The notes: generated by a model from the letters alone, not told the origin. Numbered from the stretch's first letter, positions 29,095 through 38,427 are shown. The stretch: 64,000 bases of DNA from Natrinema salifodinae (GCF_900110455.1 NZ_FOIS01000004.1:310001-374000), one strand, 5' to 3'. Numbers and translations: made by a program.

Positions 29095-29283
29095 GGATGA
29101 CCGTGCGGCCAGCGAGCCGATATGTCTTGCCCTCGGCCGCTCTCCAGGCCTCCGTTCCGGTATCGCGAGCGCGCGATCGAGTGGTCGAAAACGTCACCAC
29201 CGTCACAGGAGATCGCCGAAATCGGCAACGAGAGCGATCGAGAACTCCGATTCGAGTAAAAATCGACTGATAGTCCTCGAAAC

Positions 29284-29290
29284 GATTATC
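29284..29290 (+). promoter_or_regulatory. Candidate TATA-like box for gap
   Basis: GATTATC lies 27-33 bases before the gap ATG at 29317, consistent with a leaderless transcript. Confidence 0.5.
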
Positions 29291-29316
29291 CCGCTCGGTG
29301 GTCCACTCCCGGGCAC

Positions 29317-30330
29317 ATGCAACAGGTCGCCATCAACGGCTACGGCACGATCGGCAAGCGCGTCGCGGACGCCGTCCGGCAACAGCCCGACATGGAAGTG
29401 CTGGGCGTCGCGAAGACGCGCCCGAATTTCGAGGCCGAGACCGCGATCGACAAGGGATTCCCGCTCTACGCGGCCGTCGAGGACCGGGCCGATCAGTTCG
29501 ACGAGGCGGGCCTCGACATCGCGGGTCCCGTCGAGGACCTGGTGGCCGAAGCCGACGTCGTCGTCGACGCCACGCCCTCAGGGATCGGCGCCCAGAACAA
29601 GGCGCTCTACGAGGAGTACGACACGCCGGCGCTCTACCAGGGCGGCGAAGACGCCGCGGTCGCCGACGTGAGCTTCAACGCGCGCGCGAACTTCGAGAAC
29701 GCCGTCGACGCCGACCACGTCCGCGTCGTCTCCTGTAACACGACGGGCCTCTCCCGGGTCATCGCGCCGCTCCGGGAGGCCTACGGCGTCGAGAAGGTCC
29801 GCGCGACGCTGGTCCGCCGCGGCGGCGACCCCAGCCAGACCTCGCGGGGCCCGATCAACGACATCCTCCCGAACCCGGTCACCATCCCCTCTCACCACGG
29901 GCCCGACGTCGAGACCATCTTCGATGATCTCGACATCGACACGCTCGGGATGAAGGTGCCGGCGACGCTGATGCACATGCACAGCCTGAACGTCACCTTG
30001 GAGGAGGAAGTCGACGCGGCCGAGGTCCGCGAGCTGTTCGCCGACGAGTCGCGCCTATTCCTGATCCCCGAGCGGATGAACATCGACGGCAGCGGCAAGC
30101 TCAAGGAGTACGCCCACGACGCGGGCCGCCCGCGGGGCGACCTCTGGGAGAACTGCATCTGGGAGGAATCCATCTCGACCGTCGGCGACGACCTCTACCT
30201 CTTCCAGGGGATCCACCAGGAATCGGACGTTGTGCCGGAGAACGTCGACGCGATCCGCGCCGTGACCGGTGCCGCCGACGCCGAAGAGAGCATCCGGACG
30301 ACCGACGAGACGCTCGGAATCGGACTCTGA
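29317..30330 (+). CDS. gap: Type II glyceraldehyde-3-phosphate dehydrogenase
   Basis: This 337-residue enzyme is the archaeal class of GAPDH. It begins with the nucleotide-binding pattern [17 protein letters not shown] and has the catalytic cysteine C140 in [11 protein letters not shown]. In haloarchaea the type II enzyme is associated with gluconeogenesis and a type I enzyme with glycolysis; this is knowledge of the family, not visible here. No other central carbon gene is adjacent. It is divergent from the M29-like gene. Confidence 0.96.
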   Translation: MQQVAINGYGTIGKRVADAVRQQPDMEVLGVAKTRPNFEAETAIDKGFPLYAAVEDRADQFDEAGLDIAGPVEDLVAEADVVVDATPSGIGAQNKALYEEYDTPALYQGGEDAAVADVSFNARANFENAVDADHVRVVSCNTTGLSRVIAPLREAYGVEKVRATLVRRGGDPSQTSRGPINDILPNPVTIPSHHGPDVETIFDDLDIDTLGMKVPATLMHMHSLNVTLEEEVDAAEVRELFADESRLFLIPERMNIDGSGKLKEYAHDAGRPRGDLWENCIWEESISTVGDDLYLFQGIHQESDVVPENVDAIRAVTGAADAEESIRTTDETLGIGL

Positions 30331-30392
30331 GGCCGCGATTCGACCCGATCTTCTGATCCCAGCGCCGAACCGCGATCCTATAGCGACGACAG

Positions 30393-30402
30393 AAAGTTTT
30401 TG
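30393..30402 (+). promoter_or_regulatory. Candidate promoter box for hsp20
   Basis: AAAGTTTTTG lies 25-34 bases before the ATG at 30427. It departs from the usual TTTATA form, as some heat-inducible archaeal promoters do. Confidence 0.35.
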
Positions 30403-30426
30403 CCACGCGATGGCCTACTGTCTTCC

Positions 30427-30828
30427 ATGCGCCGAGACGACCGCGACGAACCCTTCGACGACCTGTTTCGCGAGATCGAGCGGATGATGAACGAGATGAT
30501 GAGCGGTGCGGACGCCAACGTCAACTTCGACTCCGCCGGCGGCGTCGACAACGGGTTCGGCATGGACACCCACGTCGACATCCACGAGACCGACAACGAG
30601 ATCCGCGTCGTCGCGGACCTCCCCGGCGTCGAGAAGGACAACATCGAACTCGAGTGTGACGGCAAGACGCTGACCATCTCCGCCGAGAGCGACCACCGCC
30701 AGTACGACGAGCGCGTCTCGCTGCCGACCCGCGTCAACGAACACACCGCGTCCGCGACCTACAACAACGGCGTCCTCGAGGTCGTCTTCGAGCCCGCCGA
30801 ACAGTCATCGGGCATCAGCCTCGAGTAA
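30427..30828 (+). CDS. hsp20: Small heat shock protein (Hsp20/alpha-crystallin)
   Basis: This 133-residue chaperone holds unfolded proteins. The alpha-crystallin domain spans about residues 45-130 (VDIHETDNEIRVVADLPGVEKD to NNGVLEVVFE), and the tail SGISLE carries an I-x-L-type motif used for oligomerisation. The N-terminus is short and Met-rich (IERMMNEMMSG). I chose the ATG at 30427; an in-frame ATG 27 bases earlier would cover the promoter region. It converges with the ATP-grasp gene. Confidence 0.93.
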   Translation: MRRDDRDEPFDDLFREIERMMNEMMSGADANVNFDSAGGVDNGFGMDTHVDIHETDNEIRVVADLPGVEKDNIELECDGKTLTISAESDHRQYDERVSLPTRVNEHTASATYNNGVLEVVFEPAEQSSGISLE

Positions 30829-30863
30829 CCGGGCAGTCGCGGTCGTAGTCACCCGTTTTCAAA

Positions 30864-31742
30864 TTATCCGTCCCGCTCCGCGGCCCCCCGTATCGCCGCC
30901 GCGAGCCGATCGTAAAAGTCCGATTCGTACTTCGTCTCCTCGTCGATCGTCGGCCTGGCGTTCGTCTCGTTTATCACCAGTTTCTCGCCCGTCTCGAGGA
31001 GATCGACGCCGACGAACGGGATATCGAGTTCGGCAGCGACCGCTTCGGCGAGTTCGCGCCAGGGCTCCGGGAGGTCGACGCCGGTCGCTTCGGCACCGCG
31101 GTGGACGTTGTGCTTCCACTGCCCGTCGGCGACCGCGTCGTCGGGGAGTCGGCGTTCGACCGCGCCGACGTACTCGCCCTCGAGTACCATCACGCGGTAG
31201 TCGACGGCGTTCGGGAGGTACTCCTGCACGAGGAAGGATCGATCGCCGGTCGCCTTGTAGTCGTGAACCAGCGAGAGGTAGTCGCAAACGCCCAGAAACG
31301 AGTCCAAGTCGTGGACCTTCGCGACGCCGACGCCCCGCGTCGTCGAGTTCGGTTTGACCACGACCGGCGGCTCGAAGCGATCGAAGACGTCGGCCAGTTC
31401 GGCCTCGGAAACGTCGTTCGAAACGTAGACCGACTTCGGCACCGGCAAATCGGCCCGACCGAGTCGCGCTAGTACCTCGGCCTTGTTCCGCGAGGTCAAT
31501 ACCGTCTCGTGATCGTTAAGCCACGGGATCTCGAGCAGGGCGTCGGCGACCCCGCCCTCCATGAGCCGCCCCGGGTAAACGAAGCCGACGTCGTACTCGT
31601 CGGGCGACCACGGCGCGTCCGCCCCCAGCGGCACCACGCGTTCGCTCGGCGGCACGTGATGGACCTGTATCCCCCGTTCGGCCAGCGGCTCTCGCATCCG
31701 CTGGAACGTCTCCTGATCGTTCGCGACGGCGAGATTGATCAT
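30864..31742 (-). CDS. RimK-like ATP-grasp ligase
   Basis: This 292-residue protein has an ATP-grasp fold. VVVKPNSTTRGVGVAKV supplies the ATP-binding lysine and loop, VQEYLPNAVDYRVMVL follows, and FVGVDLLETGEKLVINETNARP contains the Mg-binding Glu/Asn. Such enzymes join a carboxylate to an amine via an acyl phosphate, as in RimK or LysX. There is no lysine-biosynthesis or ribosomal-modification partner next to it, so the substrate is unknown. The ATG at 31742 was preferred over one 27 bases upstream because MINLAVANDQETF begins the first conserved strand. Confidence 0.85.
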   Translation of the reverse strand: MINLAVANDQETFQRMREPLAERGIQVHHVPPSERVVPLGADAPWSPDEYDVGFVYPGRLMEGGVADALLEIPWLNDHETVLTSRNKAEVLARLGRADLPVPKSVYVSNDVSEAELADVFDRFEPPVVVKPNSTTRGVGVAKVHDLDSFLGVCDYLSLVHDYKATGDRSFLVQEYLPNAVDYRVMVLEGEYVGAVERRLPDDAVADGQWKHNVHRGAEATGVDLPEPWRELAEAVAAELDIPFVGVDLLETGEKLVINETNARPTIDEETKYESDFYDRLAAAIRGAAERDG

Positions 31743-31989
31743 ACGCGATACTCGGGAACAGACGGGCAAAAAGGTGCGCGAGACGAGCGATACGCGCCCT
31801 CGACTCGGCAGTCAGAAGCGCAGCTCGAGCGGGCGCGGGAGGCCCCGACTCGAGGGAAGAGCGGAAGCTATGCGACGATGCACTGCGAGTGAGCGCCGCA
31901 GACACGAACGGGGAGACGACGGCTACTGTCAACGAGTGACTAACGAGAATGAGCGAACGGAAGGTGGAGTGCTCGTAATCGAATAGTGC

Positions 31990-32014
31990 TCGAGCGCGCC
32001 GAAGGCGCACTCGA
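31990..32014 (-). terminator. Inverted repeat downstream of rpl10e
   Basis: Arms 31990-32000 and 32004-32014 pair over 11 bp with one C-A mismatch around a GAA loop. It lies 17 bases beyond the rpl10e stop and follows a run of five T on the leftward strand (32019-32023). It could mark 3' end formation or be a free-standing palindromic element like those inside thpR and nirA. Confidence 0.4.
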
Positions 32015-32030
32015 AGCGAAAAACGTCGTT

Positions 32031-32561
32031 CTACGCGATCAGCTTCTCTTCGCCCTTCTCGACGACGACACGACACGGCGGCGAGATCTTGTTGTAGGCG
32101 CGGCGCAGCGCGTCCTTGGCGAACTCGGCGTCGTCGACGTCACACCAGATGGTGAAGATCCGCTCGCCGGCGTCGATGCGGGCGGCGGTGCCGACGATCT
32201 TCCCGAACGCCTGGCGCATCCCGTCGGAGACACGGTCTGCCCCGGCACCGGTCGCCTGCTTGTTCTCCCGGATGACGTGGTGGGGGAACTTGCGCAGGAT
32301 CATCTTGTAGTTGCCCTCACCGGCGTTTTTCAGCATGTGGCGATTTGCCGACAGACGCGATGCCTCGAGGCTCCCGTGGCGGAGCTGGACCTCCTCCTCG
32401 GTGACGAGGCTGATCTGGATCGGGTAATCCTCGGCGTTAGCCTGCAGGTCGCCCATCTTGTGCTGTGCGATCTTCGATCCCGGGATGCCGGTAATGTAAT
32501 CGCGGCGGGTGTACGCCGGCTTACTGATCTCCCGGTACATGGAGGCTGGTTTGTCGGACAT
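32031..32561 (-). CDS. rpl10e: 50S ribosomal protein L10e (uL16)
   Basis: This 176-residue protein is the archaeal/eukaryotic-type L10e (uL16), a component near the peptidyl transferase centre. Family segments include [24 protein letters not shown], a LILRKFPHH-like [14 protein letters not shown], and the loop around [15 protein letters not shown]. It stands alone as a single-gene unit. CCTTTATC on the leftward strand (about 32597-32604) is its likely promoter box, giving a leader of about 10 bases. Confidence 0.97.
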   Translation of the reverse strand: MSDKPASMYREISKPAYTRRDYITGIPGSKIAQHKMGDLQANAEDYPIQISLVTEEEVQLRHGSLEASRLSANRHMLKNAGEGNYKMILRKFPHHVIRENKQATGAGADRVSDGMRQAFGKIVGTAARIDAGERIFTIWCDVDDAEFAKDALRRAYNKISPPCRVVVEKGEEKLIA

Positions 32562-32705
32562 GGTGGTTACTTACGAAAACGGAAGCCCACCGGGCGGATA
32601 AAGGCTTCGAAGCGCCGCGTAGACGCACGGGGGCATCGAGGCGGTTCCGCGTCGAACTGTGAAGTCGGATTCGGATCCGAGACGGGACGGACGTCCGAGG
32701 CCGGT

Positions 32706-32981
32706 CTACGCCGAGATTGGGCCGGTCGACGCGTCGGACGCCTGATCGATGTCGGTCGTCACGTAGCCGGCGTCGGTCCGCTCGACCAGGCCTTCGCTCG
32801 ACAGCGACTGGAGAACGCTCAGGATCGCCAGTTTGCGAAGCCGCAGTGCGTATTGGAGGTCGGTCGGCGTCGCACCGTCAGTCGCCGCGAGATAGAGGAA
32901 GACCAGCTTCGCCTGGTCGGAGCTGAGTTCGGTCGGAAGGCGCTCGATTTGATCGACGTCGCGGTTCGGTTTCATCACCAT
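32706..32981 (-). CDS. Small winged-helix (MarR/TrmB-like) regulator
   Basis: This 91-residue protein is essentially a winged-helix domain: AKLVFLYLAATDGATPTDLQYALRLRKLAILSVLQSLSSEGLVERTDAGYVTT. The recognition helix is around RLRKLAILSVLQSL and the wing is VERTDAGYV. The C-terminal tail is short and acidic, with no effector domain. A TATA-like box (33006-33011) sits 25-30 bases before the ATG at 32981, which fixes that start over an upstream one. A closely spaced alternative ATG exists at 32975. It is divergent from the S2P protease. Confidence 0.8.
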   Translation of the reverse strand: MVMKPNRDVDQIERLPTELSSDQAKLVFLYLAATDGATPTDLQYALRLRKLAILSVLQSLSSEGLVERTDAGYVTTDIDQASDASTGPISA

Positions 32982-33005
32982 GCCAACAAGAACCACGAAC
33001 GTCAG

Positions 33006-33011
33006 TATAAA
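33006..33011 (-). promoter_or_regulatory. TATA box for the small HTH gene
   Basis: The leftward strand reads TTTATA 25-30 bases before the ATG at 32981, an excellent match in sequence and spacing to a leaderless haloarchaeal promoter. Confidence 0.65.
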
Positions 33012-33244
33012 GTTATGGGGTGGACGGCATATATTGACTAGCACATATTAAGATGTATATGTCTGTTAAAGGTCGGTCTTGACGATATCGGTGCGATTGC
33101 GCGGACAATCGGGATCAAACCGGTGACCAGTGATCGAACGGAGCGCCATACCGATGGCGGACGGACCGATCGGTTGGCGGAGGCGGCGGAGGTCTCCGCC
33201 TGGGACCGGCGACGGCCGACAATACAGTATCGTTTCGACGGCGT

Positions 33245-33252
33245 GTTTAAGG
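33245..33252 (+). promoter_or_regulatory. Candidate TATA-like box for the S2P protease
   Basis: GTTTAAGG lies 24-31 bases before the ATG at 33276 and decides that start against an open upstream extension. Confidence 0.55.
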
Positions 33253-33275
33253 GTCCGCCGACGGAAGATACGTCT

Positions 33276-34475
33276 ATGAGAAGTTTCCGGATCGGGTCCC
33301 TGTTCGGCATTCCGATCAAGCTCGACCTCACGTTCCTGCTGGTGCTTCCGCTGTTCGCGTACCTCATCGGAACGCAGATCGAGGAAGTCGCGGACCTACT
33401 GAACCAGGGCCTCGAAGCGGGAATCGAAGTGGGCGCTATCACCGGCGGACCGGTACCGTGGGTCCTCGGACTGGCCGCGGCGCTCGGACTGTTCGTCGGC
33501 GTCGTACTTCACGAGCTCGGCCACTCGCTGACGGCCCAGCGGTACGGGTTCCCGATTGACTCGATCACACTCTGGCTATTCGGCGGGATCGCCGCGTTCT
33601 CCGAGATGCCCGAAGACTGGCGCAAGGAACTCAATATCGCCATCGCCGGCCCGATCGTCAGCGTTCTGGTGGGCGTCGGTTCCTACGGTCTCTTCATGCT
33701 CGCGCCCGCGGTGCTCGGCGGCGCGTCGACGGAACTACTCAACGGGACGCGGTTCGTCCTCGGCTACCTCGCGGTGTTGAACGTCGCGCTCGCGGTCTTC
33801 AACATGATCCCCGCGTTCCCGATGGACGGCGGGCGGGTGCTGCGCGCGCTGCTGGCCCGCAGTAAGCCGTACGCGCGGGCGACTCAACAGGCCGCCAGCG
33901 TCGGCAAGCTGTTCGCGGTCTTTATGGGCCTGTTCGGACTCTTCGCGGTCAACATCATCCTCATCGGCGTCGCCTTCTTCGTCTTCATCGCCGCCTCGAG
34001 CGAGGCCCAGCAGGTGACGATGCGGGCCGCCTTCCAAGACGTCACCGTCGGCGACATCATGACGCCCGCAGCGGACCTCCACACCGTCGATCCCGACGCG
34101 ACGGTCGAGAACCTGATCCAGCGGATGTTCTCCGAGCGCCACACGGGCTATCCGGTCATCGAAAGCGACTCGCTCGATGGCGAACGCCTCATCGGCCTGG
34201 TGACGCTAACCGACGCCCGCGAGGTCGACCCGGTCGAGCGCGAAGCGTACACCGTCGAGGACGTGATGACGAGCGATCTGGAGACGATCACGCCCGACTC
34301 GGACGCGATGACCGCGATCGAACGCATGCAGGAAAACGGCATCGGTCGCCTGCTCGTCGTCGAGGACAGCGATCTGGTCGGCCTGATTTCGCGGACCGAC
34401 GTGATGACCGCCTTCGACATCGTCCAGCAGAGCGGTGCGGTCGCACCCGCACCTCGTCCCCGGTCAGCGGACTGA
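33276..34475 (+). CDS. Site-2 protease family (M50) membrane metallopeptidase with CBS pair
   Basis: This 399-residue intramembrane zinc protease has H79-E80-x-x-H83 in LHELGHS and the third ligand D184 in NMIPAFPMDGGR, both within hydrophobic helices (about six membrane segments in residues 10-235). Two CBS domains follow (about 245-385), which probably bind adenine nucleotides and gate activity. Site-2 proteases cut membrane-anchored regulators. Candidate substrates such as the membrane-tethered winged-helix proteins of this genome are only a guess. It is divergent from a small HTH gene. Confidence 0.93.
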   Translation: MRSFRIGSLFGIPIKLDLTFLLVLPLFAYLIGTQIEEVADLLNQGLEAGIEVGAITGGPVPWVLGLAAALGLFVGVVLHELGHSLTAQRYGFPIDSITLWLFGGIAAFSEMPEDWRKELNIAIAGPIVSVLVGVGSYGLFMLAPAVLGGASTELLNGTRFVLGYLAVLNVALAVFNMIPAFPMDGGRVLRALLARSKPYARATQQAASVGKLFAVFMGLFGLFAVNIILIGVAFFVFIAASSEAQQVTMRAAFQDVTVGDIMTPAADLHTVDPDATVENLIQRMFSERHTGYPVIESDSLDGERLIGLVTLTDAREVDPVEREAYTVEDVMTSDLETITPDSDAMTAIERMQENGIGRLLVVEDSDLVGLISRTDVMTAFDIVQQSGAVAPAPRPRSAD

Positions 34476-34617
34476 CTGTAAGTTCCCCGCTCTTCGCTGC
34501 CGACAGCGAGTCCGCGCGGCGACCGCGAGCGAGAGTCGCCGACACGAGCGGCCAAATGACAAGGTAGTGTGCGCCTCGTTCCCGGTCGAAACGCCCGTCT
34601 GAAGTGCCGAGACCAAC

Positions 34618-34627
34618 ATTCTTAACC
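34618..34627 (+). promoter_or_regulatory. Candidate TATA-like box for ABC exporter 1
   Basis: ATTCTTAACC lies 25-34 bases before the ATG at 34652 and supports that start. Confidence 0.5.
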
Positions 34628-34651
34628 GCGACCGGAGCCGATGCTGGGGCG

Positions 34652-35674
34652 ATGCCACCGGCCATCGAGACCGTCGATCTCGTGAAGGAGTACGGCGACT
34701 TGCGCGCCCTGCAGGAACTATCACTGACCGTCGAGGAGGGCGAGTTCTTCGGCCTGCTCGGTCCGAACGGCGCGGGGAAGACGACGTTCATCAACACCCT
34801 GGTCGGCCTGGTCCGCAAGACCGGCGGCGAGGCGCGGGTCTTCGGCTACGACGTCGAAGACGAGTACCGCCAGGCCCGTGACGCGATCGGACTCGCGCCC
34901 CAGGAGTTCAACGTCGACCGCTTCTTCCCGATCAAGGAAGTGCTGATGCACAAGGCCGGCTACCACGGCGTCCCCGAGGACGAGGCCGCCGAACGGGCCG
35001 ACGAGGTCCTCAAACGCGTCGGCATCTACGACAAGCGCCACGAGCGCTTCGACTGGCTCTCCGGGGGGATGAAACGCCGCCTCCTGCTCGCCCGAGCCCT
35101 GGTGACCGACCCCGACCTGCTCATCTTGGACGAGCCGACTGCGGGGGTCGACGTCCAGTTGCGCCACGACCTCTGGGATTTGGTCACCGAACTCAACGAG
35201 GAGGGGACGACCATCCTGCTGACGACCCACTACATCGAGGAGGCCGAACGCCTCTGCGACCGCGTGGCGATCATGAACGAGGGCCGGAAGGTGACGGTCG
35301 CAACCCCCGACGAACTGAAACAGCGGGGGAGCGACACTATCGCGGTCCGGCTGGAATCATCACCGGCCACCACGCCCGAACTGGGCGCCTACGCGCACGA
35401 AACGACGGTCTCCGGCGACCGCCTCGAGGTTCGCGTCGACGACGGCGGCCCGACCGCGCCGCAGTTGCTCAACGACCTGGAGGCGGCCGGACACGAAATC
35501 GCCGATCTCGAGATCACCCGCACCTCGCTCGAGGAGATCTTCGTCGACCTGACCGAGCGTGAGGACCGGACGGTGACTCGGTCCGCTGCGCCGAGTTCGG
35601 ACGACGGCGACCAGGCGGCGGCAAAACCCGAGCAGGAACGCGAGCGCGAGCGGGAACAGGAGGGGGTCGCCTGA
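34652..35674 (+). CDS. ABC transporter ATP-binding protein (ABC-2 type exporter 1)
   Basis: This 340-residue ATPase drives the membrane protein encoded next to it. Walker A is GPNGAGKTT (about 38-46), the signature is WLSGGMKRRLLLARAL, and Walker B is LLILDEPTAGVD. A C-terminal DUF4162-like domain (about 225-300) ends with TSLEEIFVDLTERED. The last 25 residues are a low-complexity Glu/Arg/Gln tail encoded by a purine-rich repeat. The stop overlaps the permease ATG by one base. Relatives serve drug, daunorubicin or unknown exports; the substrate is not evident. Confidence 0.93.
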   Translation: MPPAIETVDLVKEYGDLRALQELSLTVEEGEFFGLLGPNGAGKTTFINTLVGLVRKTGGEARVFGYDVEDEYRQARDAIGLAPQEFNVDRFFPIKEVLMHKAGYHGVPEDEAAERADEVLKRVGIYDKRHERFDWLSGGMKRRLLLARALVTDPDLLILDEPTAGVDVQLRHDLWDLVTELNEEGTTILLTTHYIEEAERLCDRVAIMNEGRKVTVATPDELKQRGSDTIAVRLESSPATTPELGAYAHETTVSGDRLEVRVDDGGPTAPQLLNDLEAAGHEIADLEITRTSLEEIFVDLTEREDRTVTRSAAPSSDDGDQAAAKPEQEREREREQEGVA

Positions 35675-36477
35675 TGCTGTCGGTCGGCTTCCGCGCGCTC
35701 TTCCGGCGCGAAGTCCTGCGGTTCGTCCGCCGTCCGAAGAACACGTTCATGCCGCCGGCGATCACGAACGTACTCTACTTCGCCGTCTTCGGGGTGATCC
35801 TCGGCAACCGGATCGACGAGATCGCGGGCTTCCGGTACATCCTCTTCATCGTTCCCGGACTCATCGTCCTGGGCGCGATCTCGAACGCCTTCGAGAACGC
35901 CTCGTTCTCGATCTTCCACGGCCGGTGGAACGAGTACATCCACGAAACGCTGACCTCGCCGCTGTCCTACGTCGAAATGGTCGTCGCCTACGTCGGCGCC
36001 AGCGCGGTCCGCGGAATGATCGTCGGCGCCATCATCGCCGTCGTCGGCCGGCTGTTCGTGCCGATCGGTATCGAACACGGTCTGTTCCTCGTCGCCACGA
36101 TGATCGTCATCACGGCGCTGTTCGCCGGGTTCGGGATCATCGGCGGGCTCATCGCCCGCGACTTCGACGATCTGACCGTGATGAACCAGTTCATCCTCCG
36201 CCCGCTGGTGTTCTTCGGCGCCGTCTTCTACTCCCTCGACACGTTCGAACACGCCTGGCAGATCCAGATCTCGCTGGTGAACCCGATGGTCTACATGGTC
36301 GACAGCGTCCGATACGGCCTGCTGGGCCACTCGGATCTGATCGCGGTCGGCGTCTTACCCGACCCCTACGCCACCTTCGCGCCGCTAGTCTCGCTCGGAG
36401 TACTCACGGCGAGTACCCTCCTCGTCCTGGCGATCGACGTCTACCTGTTCAAGATCGGCTACGGGCTGACGGACTGA
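35674..36477 (+). CDS. ABC-2 type permease (exporter 1)
   Basis: This 267-residue integral membrane protein has about six hydrophobic helices and the ABC-2 layout: a basic N-terminal amphipathic segment (FRREVLRFVRRPKN), long helical pairs and a glycine-rich fifth helix region. YIHETLTSPLSYVEMVVAYVGAS is a typical ABC-2 segment. It is co-translated with the ATPase through a one-base ATGA-type overlap. The pair should function as a homodimer-plus-homodimer exporter. Confidence 0.92.
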   Translation: MLSVGFRALFRREVLRFVRRPKNTFMPPAITNVLYFAVFGVILGNRIDEIAGFRYILFIVPGLIVLGAISNAFENASFSIFHGRWNEYIHETLTSPLSYVEMVVAYVGASAVRGMIVGAIIAVVGRLFVPIGIEHGLFLVATMIVITALFAGFGIIGGLIARDFDDLTVMNQFILRPLVFFGAVFYSLDTFEHAWQIQISLVNPMVYMVDSVRYGLLGHSDLIAVGVLPDPYATFAPLVSLGVLTASTLLVLAIDVYLFKIGYGLTD

Positions 36478-36585
36478 TCGCTGGTCCCGTTCCCGTCCGC
36501 AAACTCGCGAAAATGAAGCGTTCTGCGATCGCGTACTCACGCCGGTTGCGATGCGGTCGTCGAATCTCCTCGCAGTCAGGGTCGC

Positions 36586-37833
36586 TTACGCGAACAGCTG
36601 ACGTGCGTCGTCGATGGCGTCGACCAACTTGTCGACCTCCGCTTTCGTGTTGTAGACGTAGAACGACGCGCGCGCCGACGCCGCCACGCCCAGCTTGTCG
36701 TGCAGCGGCTGCGTACAGTGGTCGCCCGCGCGGATCGCGACCGCGTGGTCGTTCATGATCGAGGCCAGGTCGTGGGCGTGGACGCTGTCGAGGTTGAAGC
36801 CGACCAGGCCGCCCCGCTCGGGACCGGGTTCGGGGCCGTAGACCTCGACGTCGGGTTCGGCCGCGAGCTGCTCGTAGGCGTAGCGGGCGATCTCCTCCTC
36901 GTGGGCCTGGATCCGCTCCATGCCGATGTCTTCGAGCCAGTCGATGGCGGCCGCGAGCCCGACGGCCTCGGCGATCTGGGGGGTGCCGGGTTCGAACTTC
37001 CAGGGGAGTTCGTCCCACGTGGAGTCCTCGAAAGTGACCTTGCGGATCATGCCGCCGCCGTAGAGGTATGGCTGCATCTCCTCGAGCAGGTGCGTTTTAC
37101 CGTAGAGGACGCCGATGCCGGTGGGACCGGCCATCTTGTGGCCGGAGAAGGCGTAGAAGTCGGCGTCGATGGCTTCGACGTCGACGGGCCGGTTGGGGAC
37201 GGCCTGAGCGCCGTCGATGAAGGCCAGGGCGTCGTGGTCGTGGGCGATATCGACCAGCTCGGAGACCGGGTTGACGGTGCCGAGCGTGTTCGAGACGTGG
37301 ACCGCCGAGAGCATCGCGGTGTCGTCGGTGATGATCTCGCGGGCGTGGTCCATGTCGAGGCGGCCGTCCTCGTCGACGCGGATGTACTTGACGTCGGCGC
37401 CGGTTCGCTTGCCGATCTGCTGCCAGGTGACCAGCGAGGCGTGGTGTTCCATCTCCGTGAGGACAATCTCGTCGCCGGGCCCGAGCTCGGCGAGCCCCCA
37501 CGAGTAGGCGACCAGGTTCTCGGCTTCGGTCGTGTTCTTCGTGAAGATCACTTCCTCGCGACCGCCGCTGGCGCCGATGAACTCGGCGACGTGGTCGTGG
37601 GCCTCCTCGTAGGCGATCGAGGCCTCCTGACTCAGGTGGTGGATTCCCCGGTGGACGTTCGCGTTGTACTCGCGGTAGTAGTCGCTCATCGCGTCGACGA
37701 CCGGATCGGGGGTCTGGGTCGTCGCCGCGTTGTCGAGGTAGACGACCTGCTGGCCGTCGAACTCCCGTTGGAGGATGGGGAACTCCTCCCGGATCGCCCC
37801 GACGTCGAGCGACTCGAGATTCTGTTGACTCAT
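36586..37833 (-). CDS. sufS: Cysteine desulfurase SufS
   Basis: This 415-residue PLP enzyme takes sulfur from cysteine for Fe-S clusters. The PLP lysine is K233 in FSGHKMAGPTG, preceded by the SNTLGTVNPV and IDGAQAVPNR segments; the sulfur-carrying cysteine is C373 in RAGDHCTQPLH, the SufS (group II) arrangement. Archaeal SufS usually works with SufBCD, encoded elsewhere. It lies alone between exporter pairs. The nirA/FrhB Fe-S enzymes in this window would be users of its product. Confidence 0.96.
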   Translation of the reverse strand: MSQQNLESLDVGAIREEFPILQREFDGQQVVYLDNAATTQTPDPVVDAMSDYYREYNANVHRGIHHLSQEASIAYEEAHDHVAEFIGASGGREEVIFTKNTTEAENLVAYSWGLAELGPGDEIVLTEMEHHASLVTWQQIGKRTGADVKYIRVDEDGRLDMDHAREIITDDTAMLSAVHVSNTLGTVNPVSELVDIAHDHDALAFIDGAQAVPNRPVDVEAIDADFYAFSGHKMAGPTGIGVLYGKTHLLEEMQPYLYGGGMIRKVTFEDSTWDELPWKFEPGTPQIAEAVGLAAAIDWLEDIGMERIQAHEEEIARYAYEQLAAEPDVEVYGPEPGPERGGLVGFNLDSVHAHDLASIMNDHAVAIRAGDHCTQPLHDKLGVAASARASFYVYNTKAEVDKLVDAIDDARQLFA

Positions 37834-38039
37834 TACTCCCTAGGAAGGAGCCCACACAAAACACTCCTTCGGTCCGGCGACGGCCCCTTTTTCCGCGATC
37901 GCGGCCGCGCGGTCAGATTTGCCGGATCGGCATTCGAGTCGGGGATCGCACCGACGCAAGCATAGCCTGGGGCATCCGCTACGGGACCCGTGATCGGCTC
38001 GTAATTCGTGGCCGAGCGATCGGTGCTCGAGAACGGAAA

Positions 38040-38108
38040 GGGGGTGGAGTGGGGAGTGGGGGTGGGGGAGGGGGTGGGGTGGGGTGGGGTGGGACGGGGT
38101 TCGGGGGG
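38040..38108 (+). repeat. G-run tract with tandem GGGGT units
   Basis: Within 69 bases there are ten runs of three to six G separated by one to six other bases. Four consecutive GGGGT units occupy 38071-38090. The opposite strand is equally C-rich. It meets the standard G-quadruplex pattern many times over and starts about 205 bases upstream of sufS and 320 bases upstream of the exporter gene. Confidence 0.9.
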
Positions 38109-38395
38109 TAACGACAGGGGAAATCGGAAGTCGGTGATCTCGCCCTGGTGGGTGCCCCTGCCGCACTACCGGCTTGGACCCCATCGGAAATATCGATGTC
38201 CCCAAATAATTTTGGGAGACGGCTCGATCGAGATCGCGCGGTCCGCGACAACAGTGGATCGTCTGCCGCGCGGACGCTCGCGCGAGCGCGTCAAAACGAA
38301 GGGACCGGTCGCCGATCGTCACCCGTAGCGGTGTTCACCTGACACCACCGTATGGAACGGCTCGCAGTTTCCGACTGTGAGGTCGTGATCGGCGG

Positions 38396-38403
38396 CTTAT
38401 GAA
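38396..38403 (+). promoter_or_regulatory. Candidate TATA-like box for ABC exporter 2
   Basis: CTTATGAA lies 25-32 bases before the ATG at 38428, a leaderless-promoter spacing. Confidence 0.5.
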
Positions 38404-38427
38404 CCCGGGCGTAGTAGCGCTACCGTG

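Larger units (their letters stand above)
37834..38427. other. Gene-free stretch with G-run tract
   Basis: Almost 600 bases between divergent sufS and ABC exporter 2 hold no supported gene. The standout is the G-run tract at 38040-38108. Downstream, 38200-38220 is AT-rich. The exporter promoter box is at 38396-38403. Open frames here have Pro- or Arg-rich products that simply reflect the G tract and GC bias. Confidence 0.65.
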
